A DNA stretch of 64,000 nt from Antitrichia curtipendula (GCA_951230915.1 OX579641.1:14362254-14426253); one strand, 5' to 3'. Positions 24,036 to 37,509 are shown, counted from the first letter of the stretch. Program-made: numbers and translations. Notes: generated by a model not told the origin, from the letters alone.

Positions 24036-27000
24036 TGCACCCACACCCTCAACAACCCACAGCAGCGCAAAGCAGCAAGAAGACAAAGCAAGCGACAATG
24101 TATGCAACCACAAGCGTCAAAACACAAAAAAAATTGAGAACAGCAGGAGCCGAGAAATGTACTCGCCCGAATCAGTACGATTCAAACATTACATGAAAAC
24201 TGAGAGAGTGAGAGTTGAGAGATGAGTCTCATAGCGATCCACAGTTTTTTATATTCACCCTACGCACCCCAATTGAGCATTCTTGCATTTGCGCTTTGGA
24301 AGTCAAGCATTCGCCAAATCACTAGGAACTCAACCCACCAGGCCACCAGCTTGCGATCGCCCAAGCGCCCAGCCGCCCATCGAAATTTCAAAATTCGAAC
24401 AGGAACACAATCCAGGTACCCTCCATTTCCCAATTGGAATGAATGCGTCGGAGACTGGTGATTGAGGTGAGGCAAACATCTCTCAAATTTTCACAACAGA
24501 TAGGAATTGGCGCTCCCGATTTCACAATATGGCGACGTGCAATCAAGGAGCGCAAGCAATGGCAGACAACACTCCTAAATCAAACAATTCTAAAATCATT
24601 GAATACCCTAGAGTAGTTAATGCAGATCTAAGGAACGGTGATACACTAATGAAAAACTGATTACTGAACGTATCTGAGCATACTAAACCTGTAGGAATTC
24701 AAGGATTCCAGGTAGAAGAAGGCGCTAAACCCTAACGTGATAGGTAGATGATGGCTGCGACACTGACGACGGAGATGGAGTCGGCATGCGAAGATCCAAT
24801 GGTGCAAGTATAATTTTGGATAATCCTAACATGTTATGGGAGGGGATGAATGCAAACATGCAGTGAACGAAATACGCAATTTTGTATCCTTGGTATTGGC
24901 ATGTTTGCAAATGTGCTCAAAAATTCATTTTTTTCTTGAATTCTACAATGGGCATTTAGCAACGCTTGACAGAAGGTAGAAACGAAGTGAATTTTTGTCA
25001 GTTTAGGGAACGTTGGTGTGAAGATTAACCCTGGAACGCTAGAGGCGCCATTCTGTGGTGCCTGGACGACAATCCAATAACTTCTAAGCTCATTGGAAAC
25101 ACTTTTTCATCCTCGTTTTCCTTGTTGACCTTTCATGTTGAGATATGAAGAGTATCCAATTGAATTTGTAGACTTACCAATGTTTGTCTCATGTGAATGA
25201 CAATTTGTTAGAAAAATGGATCACAAAAAATGCTATTTTAGTGTATTTTGGAAAGTAGTTGTTCCTTGCTCTAAATCTGAAATTTCTTCACAAAAGTGAT
25301 ATTTTTTGAGTTTGAGCCCAACTAACAAAAAAAGGTCATCTACTCTAGTTTTTACTCCAATTTGAATTTTGAAAAAATCTCAATATTGAATATTTTATTA
25401 CAATTTGAACTTTAGATGCATTTTCAATGTCTATTGAATTCTAATTATAGAATGACATGCAAACTGAGTTTATATGATGATGTTTGTCATTGTAATATAC
25501 ACATATGGTGAATTTTTTCATATTTTTTGAAATAATTTTCTATTGGATATAATTTTTCTTCACTTTCTCTTCAAAAATTCTCAAAAAAATCAATTTTCTA
25601 TGAAAAAATCTAAATTTTTTTGTGAAGTAAAGAAGACATGTAATTTCATCTTTGAAAAATAAATATACAAATTTTTGTAAATATCTAATTGCAAAATGGC
25701 ATCAAATTGAGTGATAGGTAGTGAGGCTTAAATTTAGTGGTTGTGGGTCCGTCATTTAGGAGTTAAATGGTTGCCTACATTGGTTATAGATATTTTATAT
25801 TTAATATGAAATTATCTATTTTTGTTAGGTGATTATCATTAAAATTCTTAGTGGAGCATTGTGACACTAAATGGTGTGCTACAAGTTTGATCCAATTGTG
25901 AATATGCTACATTGTGAGATGGATTTCATCTTTGAAATTATTTTTTCTTGTTCTTTCAAAAAACTAAAAAATAAAAGTATATTGCATTCTTCTATATGCC
26001 ATATTTAATTATTTTTGGATTGTAAGGGGAAATCAGGACTATAACACTGAATTAGGCATTCTTGCACTTGACCAAGTGCAATGACCGTATACACAACTAT
26101 TCATTGAAAAGTGATTTTCAAAAAGTTGGATACCCCCCACATTTTCAAGAACACCTTTCTTCTGTTACTTCATGCAAAATTTCAATTTTGCATATGAATT
26201 TTCTACAAAGATGCACTTAAATTTTATTTTTTTTGAGCCAATTGTAAACACATGCTTATGTCATCTCAATCACTTTTTTATCTTTCATGTTCCAGTCTTC
26301 CAACAATGTATCCTACAATTACATTATTATTATACCATTTTCATAGCAACATCACATGTACACCATTGATCACTACAAGTGATGAAAGATTTATTTAGAA
26401 AATCAAATTTGACATTGAAGGTCTCACAACTATCTTCATATTCCTGAAATACAGATTCATACCAAACAAAAAGCGCTCATTCCATTATCCACAAACATTT
26501 TATAAACTAACACACAATATCTACATTCTCACACATCCTACACTACCATTGCAAGAACTGCACTACGCTTGTTATGGCACTGCTTCATCCGGTGTCTCCA
26601 ACACTTGTGCAAATGATTGTGTCAATTCTTCTCCTTCCCTTCCATCAACTGCCTCTTCAACCAAAGTTGGTCTACCAACTTCGCTCACTAGGACCGAAGA
26701 TGTGTATTGGTCGTTCACGCTCATGCATGTACACTATAACATGATATGAAGAAACAATCATTATAGTTTAGAAAACCTCGTGAAAAAATTATACCTATTT
26801 GTATACTTTTGAAATGATTTTAAGCCCCAAAAAATCCTTTGATAGGAGGAGAAACAACATTCCTAGTTTCTACAATAAAATTCAAAATCGTTCAAATGAA
26901 CACTTTCAATGTAAGCTGTAACATAATTAGAATAACAAAGTATTAGGTTTTTGGATCCGCATTCTCACTTGTATACTCAAATCTCTTTAGTACAATGTTG

Positions 27001-27640
27001 AAAAAGTGTCTGTGCATTTTATGTCCCCTATATAGAGGAGGCAACCACTTTGCAGAGAGTTCTTAAAATGACATCAACTATAGAAACAAGGGAATTCTTC
27101 TTTGACATTGCAAATTGTAATGGACCTCATCAAGACATTTGGAATTCACAATTGAACAAATTTTAACATCTATTGTGCTTTGTCAAAGTTCCGTTCATAT
27201 GACATTATATCTAAGTGAAGACACTGTAAATTCAATTACATTATTACCTACTTATTATTAAAAATTTGGATTTCAGGGTTCAAAATAATTTCAAGTTAAT
27301 TTCTAGCCACTAGTCTCCGTACGATTGAAAAGTGCAATATGCAAATTGGGACACGTACTCCGAAATCTTGATATTCTACAAGATACCTTTAGTTCCGTTT
27401 TGATTGTTATTGAAGGACGAATTCAAATCTAGTACAGGTTGTGGAATCATGATTCATCTTGCACTATATATGATCTATAATTCGACATGAGCATTTCTCA
27501 CTGGTAACGGCATCTGTTCGATCTTGATGTGTACTACTTCATCGTGCAAGATGATCTTTCAGCCTCATAATTATTTTTTGACATGGGTCACATGGCAGTT
27601 TTTAGTAGGGTGGCACAATTTCAGTTGCTTGGCTAAGTGT
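24036..27640. other. AT-rich intergenic DNA
   Basis: 24.2-24.5 kb is locally GC-richer and open on both strands, perhaps a leader of the transposase remnant. From about 24.9 to 27.6 kb the sequence is AT-rich with no supported exon. A short plus frame at 26549-26749 is serine/threonine-rich without a recognised domain. Confidence 0.5.
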
Positions 27641-27644
27641 TTGA

Positions 27645-27773
27645 GACATAAGATTTATACCAAACCCTAGTTCAAGAGTTTGGAAACTGGATTGTTTTCA
27701 CTTTTCTAAGAAATAAGATTTATACCAAACCTTGGGTCAAGAGTTTGGAAACTGAAGTGTTTTCATTTTCCAG
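27645..27773. repeat. Direct tandem duplication, about 66 bp unit
   Basis: ATAAGATTTATACCAAACC, followed by CAAGAGTTTGGAAACTG and a GTTTTCA-TTTTC block, occurs twice in succession (about 27645-27710 and 27711-27773) with a few substitutions. Confidence 0.75.
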
Positions 27774-27797
27774 CCTTAGTTTTCAAAGATTTAGGCA

Positions 27798-28116
27798 CTA
27801 AGGTAGGAGGTCCTAAAATGGAGCGGGTTCTAAAACCAATCAGGCTCTAGAGGTACATTTTGCAATTTCCAATGTACAAGTGGTGTGCATTTGAGGAGGT
27901 GGTCGGTTTTAGAGCCCACAAAAATGCACTTTTCTGCAACTTCAGAAATTCATAACTAATTCTACAAAGCTTCAAAAAATATGAAACAACTTGGGTTAGA
28001 TGCCAATTTCTCTTGCCTTTCAAGGAAAATTTCCTGAAAAATATTTTAAGAAGTTCTACCTCCCCAAAAGTCAGCTGCAGCTCTTAGATGAGTGGTTTAT
28101 GGACCTCCTACCTTAG
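27798..28116. mobile_element. Family D MITE, copy D1 (319 bp)
   Basis: The termini are perfect 16 bp inverted repeats, CTAAGGTAGGAGGTCC and GGACCTCCTACCTTAG. The interior includes AAATATGAAACAACTTGGGT and is shared with D2 (30733-31047, opposite orientation) and D3 (49306-49648). It is non-coding. The element fits a TA target duplication inside C-TA-AGG...CCT-TA-G, but this cannot be separated from the inverted repeat itself. Confidence 0.85.
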
Positions 28117-29999
28117 AATGTGACAATTTTGGCGCCACTAAAGTATGCCATTGTAACAAATCTGACTATTTGACCAAATTTCTGGACTAAGGTTGAAATA
28201 CTTCATGTTTGGGATCTATTGGACGTTCTCTCGATCAGTTGACTATAATATCTTTCTCAATTGTGAATTCAATTTGACTCCCTGTTCTGCACGTGTATTA
28301 CACATCCTGCTCCATTTAATGGTGGTAAAGGTCATGTCCATCTTTTATCACGATTGTCTCGTTTACGATGAGATTAATGATTTAAATCATACTCTCAGTC
28401 TTTACCAAATGAAACCTATTGAACTAAAAATCCACATTCACATGAACACTCTACATCTAACAAATGCAAACTAGTTAATGTAAACTAGTTGAATTTAGAA
28501 CTGGAAGGGGAAGAAGCTGCAGTACCCAACACCCAACACAAATTCCCACGAATTTCAGTGAGTACGAAGCCCAATATTGTTCATCTAGTTGGAAACAGAC
28601 CCCTATTGAACCCTAAATTCAAGTGGTGGCATAGAACCCCAAAAGAGCTCCCGATAGGATGCAGGCGCCAATCCTGAAGACCTAACCAACCCACACCGGA
28701 AAACACAAAGTCAGCATCCTCTTCAAAGACCTAACCAGCTAACACCCAAAAACAAAGACATCAGCATCCTACAAGTAAGACCCAACTTCTACAAGAAAAA
28801 ATAGCCTTCATCTTGAACTGAAGCTCTGTCCGTTTCAGTGGCCTTGTCATCGAAGAAGCAGAAAGTTGGACGACACAATTTCAAGAGCGACGACAACAAC
28901 GTCTAGCAAGAGGTACGTATTTGAACAAAGATTGAAAATTCTTGCATTAAATTTCCTGCAAATGTGTCTATCTAGTGTCTCATCATAAATCTGAATATAT
29001 AAAAACGAATTTGCATTTTAGAATGTGCTCAAGAGTCTCGCCGTGAACACTGGAAACTAAAATCTCTATTGCTTGGGCTTTGGGCTTGAGAAGATTTGGC
29101 ATTCGGTTTAGAGTTGATTGATAGGTAATTGTACTCGCCTTGTAGGAAGCTCCTGCAATTGTGGAGTCCCATTACGATGCACGGATTGTGGATTGCTCAA
29201 AAGGCATTGGTGGTAAGCATGTTGATCTTGAAAGTGATTTATTGATTGGAACTGAATGAGGGAAATTTCTATCATGTCCTTGGCTATATGGATCACGACA
29301 ACAGCGTACGTTCTGGTTTTACAAACTAGCTAGAGCAGCTCATTTATGAAACAATTCAGAAATCCCTCCAACAATCTTGACACACTGAGGTAGGCTAAAC
29401 TGAGCAGCTTGGAGCAGAAACAATCTAGAATTACCTTTGAGGTTAACACATTCAAGTGCAGAAAACAGAGCAGATTTTTGACTGCTTTCAAGGATTTCTA
29501 GAGCAACGCAAAGGGTCTGATTTCTGTCGATGCTTTCGCAAATGGTTGAGCTAAAAAAACAGAATTTTGCACCCAACTGAACTTGCCGGAATTCAACAAA
29601 CCACCGAAATCTTCAGCGTAAGCATCTAGAGCCCTCTTAAAACTTCACTGCAATCAACTTCTTCATCCTAAACCCTCTTAAAGCAAGCGCTCTAGAAGCA
29701 ACAAGGCTAACCCTAAATAAGAAATTGTAATCTAGAGGAAGAACTAAAACGTACTTGTGTTTCTTGTAGAGGCATCGAAGGAGAGGCTACCCAGCTCCCG
29801 CGGCTGCACAGGGGCAATTGAAGAAGAAGAGGCACCTGCAAAACAGCCCAGAACCGCAATTGCTCTCAAACTCCCGTAGCACGCAAGCCACCCTGGAGTG
29901 ACCGCACTGCTACCGAAGACAAGTATGTTTCGACACTTTACTCTTTTCAAATAAACTCCTAGTTAATTGCTAAGTTAGAAAAAAAAAAAAAAAAATCAG
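28117..29999. other. Intergenic DNA without recognised genes
   Basis: Several short open frames occur, but none has a domain or a convincing exon chain. 28.5-28.9 and 29.3-29.9 kb are less AT-rich than their surroundings and could be remnants of exons or transposon ends. A poly(A) run of about 18 lies near 29978-29995. Confidence 0.4.
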
Positions 30000-30000
30000 T

Positions 30001-30088
30001 TATTGTTCATTGATGAACAATAATTCCCTTCAGACCCTCCGTGCGCAAGGAGGGCCTGAAGGGAATTACTGTTCATCAATGAACAGTA
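30001..30088. mobile_element. Short perfect-type foldback element
   Basis: Arms of 40 bp (30001-30040 and 30049-30088) pair with few mismatches around an 8-base loop. Each arm begins or ends with the self-complementary TGTTCATTGATGAACA, so the element can also fold within each arm. Adjacent short open frames through it on both strands are artefacts of the palindrome. Confidence 0.8.
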
Positions 30089-30386
30089 AACCCCCGTTGC
30101 CAGTGAAAGGGAGAAGGACCAATACCTTTGAAAGGAGCGCCCGGACGAGCGCTTTAGAAATTTTGAGCTGCAGCGTCGCCCTCTGTCGCGACTCTTCTTG
30201 CTGAACAATGTCACTAAGAGTCGAGAACAATCCTTCTCGCCTTTTCACCGAGAGTAGAGAGCATTCTTACATCATTCCAACAACAACGACCAACTAGCAG
30301 TTGCGCTCCGCAGTATGGAAAGAGTGTTGCTTAGGGTTTGGATTTAATCGCAACTCTCCCAGGTCCGCGAATTAATCGCTAAACCG

Positions 30387-30505
30387 AAGGCTTTGAAGAC
30401 TACTAACGCATCCGACGGCTTAGAAGAGTAGTACCGCATCCGAAGGCTTAGAATACTAGTACGCATCCAATGGCTTAGATGACCCGTATGCATCCAATGG
30501 TTCCC
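30387..30505. repeat. Short tandem repeat, unit about 30 bp
   Basis: CGCATCCGACGGCTTAGAAG and variants (CGCATCCGAAGGCTTAGAA, CGCATCCAATGGCTTAGA, GCATCCAATGG) recur four times with about 30 bp spacing. Confidence 0.75.
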
Positions 30506-30589
30506 ATCCACGCAACATCTGGCAGTGTAGGATTTGGTGGCATAGCCTTCTGAAGTGATCAGTTGTTGCTAGAGGGTTAACATTGGAAT

Positions 30590-30720
30590 TTTTTTGATGC
30601 ACATCAACATATGATAAGATTTTGAAATTCTAAATTCATATTTGCAATCAGAGGCCCCGAATTTGCATATTCAAGCCAATAATTACCATAAAACATGGCA
30701 CAAATCTACCATAATAACTT
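30590..30720. repeat. Interspersed repeat family F, partial copy
   Basis: It contains AATTCATATTTGCAATCA, then GAGGCCCCGAATTTG and a GGCACAAAT block, matching the core at 2.7 and 4.3 kb. It adjoins D2. Confidence 0.5.
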
Positions 30721-30732
30721 TAATTTATTACC

Positions 30733-31047
30733 CTAAGGTAGCAGGTCCTTAAATCGCCCACCTAAAGGCTGGAATTTAATTTTGGGGAGATGAATTTTCT
30801 TGAAATATTTTTCAGTAAATTTTCCTTGAAAGAAAAGTAGATTTAGCATCTAACCCAAATCGTTTTATATTTTTTGGAGCTTTGTGGAATTAGTTGTGAA
30901 ATTTTGATGTTGAACTAGCATATGGCTCTAAAATTGCACACCTGTAAAATATACACTATCTGTAAATTAATGAAAGCTATGAAAAAGAAACATGTACAGA
31001 CAATGCACATTTAAGGTAGGGCACCATTTTAGAACCTCCTACTTTAG
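30733..31047. mobile_element. Family D MITE, copy D2 (315 bp)
   Basis: The ends are CTAAGGTAGCAGGTCCTTAAAT and the near-complement ATTTTAGAACCTCCTACTTTAG. The interior matches D1 in reverse orientation. It is flanked on both sides by family F sequence. Confidence 0.8.
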
Positions 31048-31049
31048 TT

Positions 31050-31510
31050 GGGAGCAATGACGAGGTCAATTTTCCTTGGCTTGGCACGGGGAAGGGAGAA
31101 TGGACCGCCTCATTGCCCCAAGTAGGGATAATTTAGAGAAATTGCTCCATACTTTGTGCCATGCTTTTAAGTATTTTGTTTCCTCTCCCAGCTAATAATA
31201 TATGGAGCCTTTGATTGCAAATATGAATTCAGAATTTCAAAACTTTATGATGTGTTGCGTCCAAAAATTTCAGTGTTTACTCCTGCGGGTCATTGAGGGA
31301 GTCAATTCATTCTGGCCGTCATTGCCCCAAGCAAGGATAGTTTAAAAAAATTGCCCCCTACTTTGTGTTATGTTTTTTGGTATTTCTTTAGCTCTGCTAG
31401 CTAATTTGGGGCCTTTAATTGCAAAAATGAAATCAAATATTCAAAATTTTATGATGTGTCACAAATAAAAAATTAGAGAGTTTGCCACTACAAGGCAACG
31501 AGGGGGGCAA
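31050..31510. repeat. Family F, two tandem copies (about 235 bp each)
   Basis: The series CATTGCCCCAAG(T/C)A(G/A)GGATA, then a TACTTTGTG block and a GCAAATATGAATTCAGAATTT-like block occurs twice in succession in the sense opposite to the copies at 2.7-4.6 kb. Confidence 0.65.
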
Positions 31511-33450
31511 TTCACCCTAGCCGCAGCATGACATGATAGAGTGTGGCAGTGTCATTAGTAGAGAGTGTAGACCAAAATCGCTACAATTAAGTGCTAAGTT
31601 ACTAGAAAATGTCTTCTTTTTTTGATGGCAATGTTGATTTGTCTAGTTGGTTACTAATTTTTGAATGACATGTAGAGTCTTTGGAAACCGTCCAAGATTA
31701 GTTAAACCTAGACAAAACTAATGTGCGATCATTGCAACTCGAGAAATTGGAATGACTGTGAGAGTATATTATTAAATCGTAACGTACAACCAGTTCATGA
31801 TTTTCAATTTTTTCTGAATTAGAACCGAATTTTAGTGTAAGGCCTTCTGGTGATCACTTTGAGCACCAGAGCCATGGAGGACGATGAAAGACGTACTGTA
31901 ACTACTAGACATTTTTAGGAGTCAAATTCTAGTTTTGAGAGCTTTGACCAAAATTGCAGTTACTAGCATTTGAATTTGGAAATTTCTTCACATTTTAAAA
32001 TGGGGGTCGGAGTAGGGTACAATTGAATGGGAAGGCATTCTTATGATCACAATAGCCACAGGGAATGAAAAGAAAGAGTACAGTTAGTAGAGGGGGCAGA
32101 AGCGTGGGATAATGTGGTACTACTATGTAATCAATGCATTATTAGAACTAGTGACAATTTTCCCTAATTTCAAAAAGATTATCCTTTGTGCTTTTAAATT
32201 TGGACTGAATGTTATTCATTTTTGTTAGAAAATTGTCTATCCTTAGTGTTCTCTCCAAATAGGGCTCATGTAAATCTTAAATCTCCTCCAAAATTTATTT
32301 TGTTAATGTCCTAAAGTCAGGTAGTATGCTCCTTCAACGCCAATGTAGGAGTTGTTTACATCTTTGGTGAAGCTAATGAAAATTGATTCAATTTCTAGTA
32401 GTTTTTGTAGGAAGTGAATTGAAAGTAGTAAAGTGTTCATTCAACTTTTATCATTATTTTATTTTGTCATTTGTGAAATTTGTTACAATTATCTGAAGTC
32501 GACACGCAATGGTTAGTTTAATTCACCAACTCAAAAAATATACACCATTGGTACATTGAAGAAAACAAAATGTTTATGTGTGCTATGTTGATAGATATTG
32601 GCTATTTTCTAGGCTACTTGCTTTTGGAACCAGTACCTTACAATGCTTCCAGCTTAAAACAACCTTTCAAAAACTCATTACCATTTAATTAGAGCCGAAA
32701 TATGTTGAAATAATTTTAACTCAATATTCATGTGAAGAAATTTGAATTGGCAAGTAACTATGTTCAGAACTTTCTTACAAAGTTTTGAAATAGGCATGAT
32801 GTGGTCATAGTAAGAGTCCACATTTTGAAGAGTTCCGTACTTGCACATTGAAGAAAACAAAATGTACCTAGGCTGAACTCTTTAGCCTTTGAGGGTAGTA
32901 AGTGCAGATTTTGAACAATTAGTGAAGTGAACCCTATTCCAAACGTAACAAAATACATATTTTCACCCATCATTTTTTCTCGAAGACTATTGTATTAGTT
33001 TTTTAATACTTGTATGGTATAGAGTATGACAAATTTGCTTTGCAAATATTCTATATATTTGAATGGTATCAATAAATGTTACATCATAAGGTAACCTTCT
33101 CAAATAAGAGAAATGACTCATTCAAGAACCACTTCAATTATCGCCCAAAGACCCAAAGTTCCTAGAGGGACTTATGGGATTTCGTGCAAACCGTAGTGCT
33201 TTCAATTTTTGGCATGTTTTTTCTTTTTTTTTAATTTGGAGATAGGAAATAAATGTAGATTTCTGGGGAAAAAACATTTATTTGCATTTGTGATTTAGAA
33301 TAGAAGTTATGTCATTGTGAGTCCAACAAGGATCTGGAGGGGCAGTCCAACAAGAGTAATAGAAAGTTTAATTTCTTTAATTTTAATCGTTTTCCTTAAA
33401 AAAAAAAATTTGCCTACATCTTAAGCTTCGAATCATTCTATTTGAAATAA
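31511..33450. other. AT-rich intergenic DNA
   Basis: No supported gene. A roughly 30-base segment ending CATTGAAGAAAACAAAATGT appears at 32555-32574 and again at 32846-32865, a minor local repeat. Confidence 0.5.
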
Positions 33451-33680
33451 TGTTGAGAAAGTAATGGGCAATCTTAGTTTTTGGGCAATCCAAACTTCTT
33501 CTAGGAAAAATAACGTATGGAATCCATTTTTTTATGCGATCTTTCTTTTTTCTCAAGAAAAATTGTTGTGCAAGGTTCAGCATGCTTGCTAGTAGAACCC
33601 CATCATTGGGATACTTGTATTTCAATTGCATCTTAGAGCTATTAACGGTTTATTTATGCCTTAAATGTTGAACCTTCTTG
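33400..33680 (-). pseudogene. Repeat family G, copy 1 (coding remnant)
   Basis: The minus strand is open over about 80 codons. It reads LKYKYPNDGVLLASMLNLA and continues into a Lys-rich stretch. A diverged copy lies at 50210-50430, where a similar Y.PDGE..L...LNLA pattern appears on the same strand. Two copies with conserved reading sense suggest a transposon-encoded protein remnant; the family was not recognised. Confidence 0.4.
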
Positions 33681-34930
33681 TATTTAACAGTATATGAATG
33701 AGTGAAAATTAAGTGGTTTCTGTTGATTTTGTTGATTTCTTAGTCTTTGGAACGCTCAAATTTTCAATTTCGGTAGTTTTAGGAAATTGTTGGAGAAGAG
33801 CAGGAAATGAGGTAGATGTAGGGGAAATAGCATTGATATGTCATATCCGAAAGTCGTTGAACATATTTTTAGAAATAATGCAGGTATATAATGGTTATGG
33901 TTTACCATTTGAACAATACAAAGCTTTTGTGGTTTGGAAGACCTCAATGTTTGCATTCAAATGGAAGGAAAGGATTGAGAGATGCCATATGACTTTCACT
34001 TCAACGGCGTTATAGCTATGAAATATGTGTAGTATTGTTTCATTGCATGAAGAAAGTGAATTTTGTTATAATTAATATGTACTTTACAACATATGACAAA
34101 AGAATTTGTATTGTACCAAAAATGAAAGAATATCTTTAAAAAAAAATTCTTTGTCTAGCTTTTCTTTTGATTGTGATATTGACAATCCAAAGAGTCTTAG
34201 TAAAGGCATTGTGCATTTAAAAATTAGCAATTTACATGAGTAGACAATAGTGGGAGAACTTTTGCATAATTAAATTTAAAAGAATATTGAGCATATTAAA
34301 TGTTTCCAATTGTGTCTTGTATAGTACAAATTGTTCTTCTTTTCATTTTGTCAGTTTGTGACTTTGTGTGTATACAAATGAACTTTAATGAAGTAATCAA
34401 TGCCAATTGGAAGTACTTCATTTTAGTTTTCACTCTACTATTGAAGAGGGAATTAAAAATTCATAGAAGATGTTATTATTATAGTCCTTCTTTGTAGTGT
34501 ATTTGCATTTTGAAGGTCATAGAGGTGGACAATATAATCAGTTAAATTAAGCAGTCTTCATATTGCGGAAGTTGCAGATGCAATATGCAGTGGTTGTTGA
34601 AATTGTATTCTGTATTGTATGTGCACAGCTTAGTTGAAGCAAAATAAGTGAAGAAGAGTAGAACAACATTGCCTTTTTTGTTGTAATGTTATGTATTGAG
34701 GATGGCACTAGTTGTTGTTTTTTGTTTCCTTGTCTAATTGTTTTTTGTGAGCAATAATCCTGTACCCTTTTTTTGGCACACAATAGTGACAAAAAAAAAC
34801 ATCATAGGATTGTTGCGCACACAACGGAATGTAAGACCGGAAAACTCAAAAGAGTTCGTACTATTTTATATGGTTTTTAGTCAATGGTTTTTAGTTATTT
34901 GAAGGAAAGAGAAGTAGTTTTTTAATATTT
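33681..34930. other. AT-rich DNA with weak open frames
   Basis: A 100-codon plus-strand frame at 33713-34015 has no recognised motif. The rest shows no supported feature. Confidence 0.35.
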
Positions 34931-34933
34931 ATT

Positions 34934-36090
34934 ATGTCAATTGATGTATGGTGTACAAGACTGTGGTTTCTTAAGAAAGTGTATTCACAAAATTATGTAC
35001 CAAGAACGGTACTAGTGAAGAAGCAACAATTGAAGAAAATGGCAATAGAAGCATTTGGAAGTTTGGTGGTATTTAATGCGTTAGGGACAACGGTACTTGC
35101 TACAGAGCAAAGAATCGTAGGGCAAAGATTGGCGCGTGTGGTACGGGGAAGACTATTCCAAGAGGAAGACAATGCAGTTGTTGTTGGACAACTGCAATCT
35201 ACCAATGGCATGGTTAAACTTATTGGGAATGATGGTTGTGTTGTGGCATTCGGCATGGTGGATTCTAGCTTCACATGTGGTGATGAACTCCATACAGTGA
35301 AATTACGCCTTTTTAAAATTGCGATTCATATTACACATATTGTGCGAAGAATAGAATAGGTTGGTGAATTGGTAGGGAAGTATATGGAGACTGTATAGAG
35401 AAAGTCATACAGTGGCGTTGTGCTTTTGTTTGTTGGCCACTTCCCTCAGAAGTGAGAACAACAACCACGACTTCAAGAGAGGGAAATAATTTTTATTTTT
35501 CCCCGGTCAATGCACCTAAATTTGATTTTAATGACGTGGAGGACACCCCAAGCACTTCACAGATGATAAAGCCAAGTACTGGTGGAAGAAACACACTAAA
35601 GAGAAGTTCTGCTCACAAGCAAGGCTCTGAAGGTAGCACTGCGAATTTCAACAGAGGAAGAGGACTAGCGCAGCATACTCAGAGAGGAGGAACTTTTTTT
35701 CATAGGAAAGGTGCTCGAATTTGGTCAGGGGACGTGGGCATCAAAGATGAAGATTTTGTGGTATTAGCCTACAATGAGACTTGGAGCAGAAGTTGAAGCA
35801 GGTGGTAACAGAGTGAGATACAAGAACTGCATGGAATCTACATGGGAATTGTCTGGTGAGAGGTTCACATGGATTGAGAAGGAAGCTGCTATATATTCTT
35901 AGGTGGATGTTCCACGTCGAGATAGAGGTGGTCACGTTGTAAATTCAAACATTACCTTGTATGGTGTGCAAATAGAGGAGACCATTATCATCCCGCCCGA
36001 GGCTAAACCACACCTTATAGAATACCTAGCGATGTAGATGGAGGACCTAAATGACAAACGCTTGCAAAATGATTTGAATATGTATTAGTA
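34934..36090 (+). pseudogene. Unrecognised protein-coding remnant
   Basis: A 141-codon open frame (34934-35359) is followed by a 114-codon frame (35452-35796). The first contains IVGQRLARVVRGRLFQEEDN and then VVVGQLQSTNG. The second contains NFNRGRGLAQHTQRGG and GDVGIKDEDFVVLAYNETW. A shifted frame then continues RVRYKNCMESTWELSGERF up to a stop near 35900, with further in-frame-like sequence to about 36090. Length, composition and continuity suggest a once-coding region with at least one frameshift. No family recognised; transposon origin is possible given the surroundings. Confidence 0.45.
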
Positions 36091-37050
36091 GGTTATTATC
36101 CTATGTAGTACACTATCGACCTTCTAGTTGTAGGCTTTAGATTTAGATGTACTTCAGTGTGGAGTTTAGAGTAGCATGCTTTCAAAGTAGTATGAAGTGA
36201 AAAGTGTACAAGGTTTTCATGAAGTAATTATAAAATAAATAGCATTTGAAAAATTTGCACCAAATTGTTTTTCCTACAAAGAGAAAATGATGATTTTGAT
36301 TAGCCTCCTCCCCCAAAACATTTGAAGATGACTATATTGACTATCATATATATGAGCCAAGTGCAATGTTGCACCCCTCAAGTGCAAAAATGTCTAATTC
36401 GGTGTTCTATGTGAAGTTATTAGTGATCGGGAGATCTTCCGATGTTATGATTTTAGAGACTACAGAACTTTGGAAAGTATGAAGAAAAATAGGACATTCA
36501 TAGTGTATTCATGTATGAAGATGCCAAGAAAACATTAAAAATTAAAATGGTAGTAGTTCACCCAATTACTATGTGTTCATTTTAGATGAATTACTCATTG
36601 GGAGACCTCTCGATGTGGATAAGACCACGGATTTGGAAAATTCAACTTTGCTACAAGAAAATAATTGATGCATTCGGAATGATTATTTTCAATTTAAATT
36701 ATTCTAAATACTGCATTCACTCCAATTGAATTAGTGCGTGAAAGTAGGGATCCGGAGACCTCCAAATGTAATACCTATAGTATTACAACAAGGCGTACTA
36801 AATGACAAGGCAAGATAATGCAATTCCAAACATTTGGTATGTTGGACATCAATTTCTACATAGTACTTGAGTTGAATCATCCGTGGTATTCTCGAGGTAG
36901 GAGAATACCACTAATTCTAGATTTTGAGTGTCACAAGGAATGCATGATTGCAGCATTATTTTAACTCAAATTATTTTAGGTAGTACTTTCGACCTTGTTG
37001 AAGTGAAATAACATTGGAAGATCTCATGATATAATGGCCCCAACATTATC
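36091..37050. other. Intergenic DNA
   Basis: No supported coding frame, RNA or transposon end is visible. Confidence 0.5.
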
Positions 37051-37059
37051 TACAAGAGC

Positions 37060-37480
37060 ATGTTCAAAATGAGAAGGCAAGTGCAACTTCAAAAATTTGG
37101 GACAACAATCAAATTTCAGTATATGATGAAGGTAGGTCCACCACATTTTACTCCCCTTGATACTAAAAAGAAAAGGTTCCTCTCAAGTGAAAGGAAGGCA
37201 TTCCCTACAACATCCAAACTAGTCCACGTTATGGAAGGGATCCGCCCTAACATTTAATTCTTTAACTACATGATAGGAATGTTGCAGTTTCAAAGGATTT
37301 ATATCATCTTGTACAGAAATTGGAGGTCCTGTTACTCGCGGATGCTACCAGTTCAAAGGATCTAACTAAAGCATTCCAGAGATTCCAAAGAAGCCTACGC
37401 ACTGAAGGTCTACTTAAGAGATGTTGTAGCATCTCACCACGATTCCGATACGGCTGCTTCTTGTCAGTTTTGTCATGACT
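37060..37480 (+). other. Weak coding-like segment
   Basis: A 65-codon plus-strand frame (37060-37257) precedes a stretch near 37350-37440 that reads RFQRSLRTEGLLKRCC in another frame. No family recognised. It may belong to the same class of decayed elements as its neighbours. Confidence 0.25.
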
Positions 37481-37509
37481 GGACACATAAAGAAACTCTT
37501 GTCAAATGT

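Noticed and set aside
30010..30204. Open frames on both strands through the hairpin
   Set aside because: Created by the palindrome itself; mirrored peptides on the two strands show it is not coding.
30387..30505. CRISPR-like array
   Set aside because: Units of about 30 bp are directly adjacent without unique spacers, and the setting is a eukaryotic genome; a simple tandem repeat.
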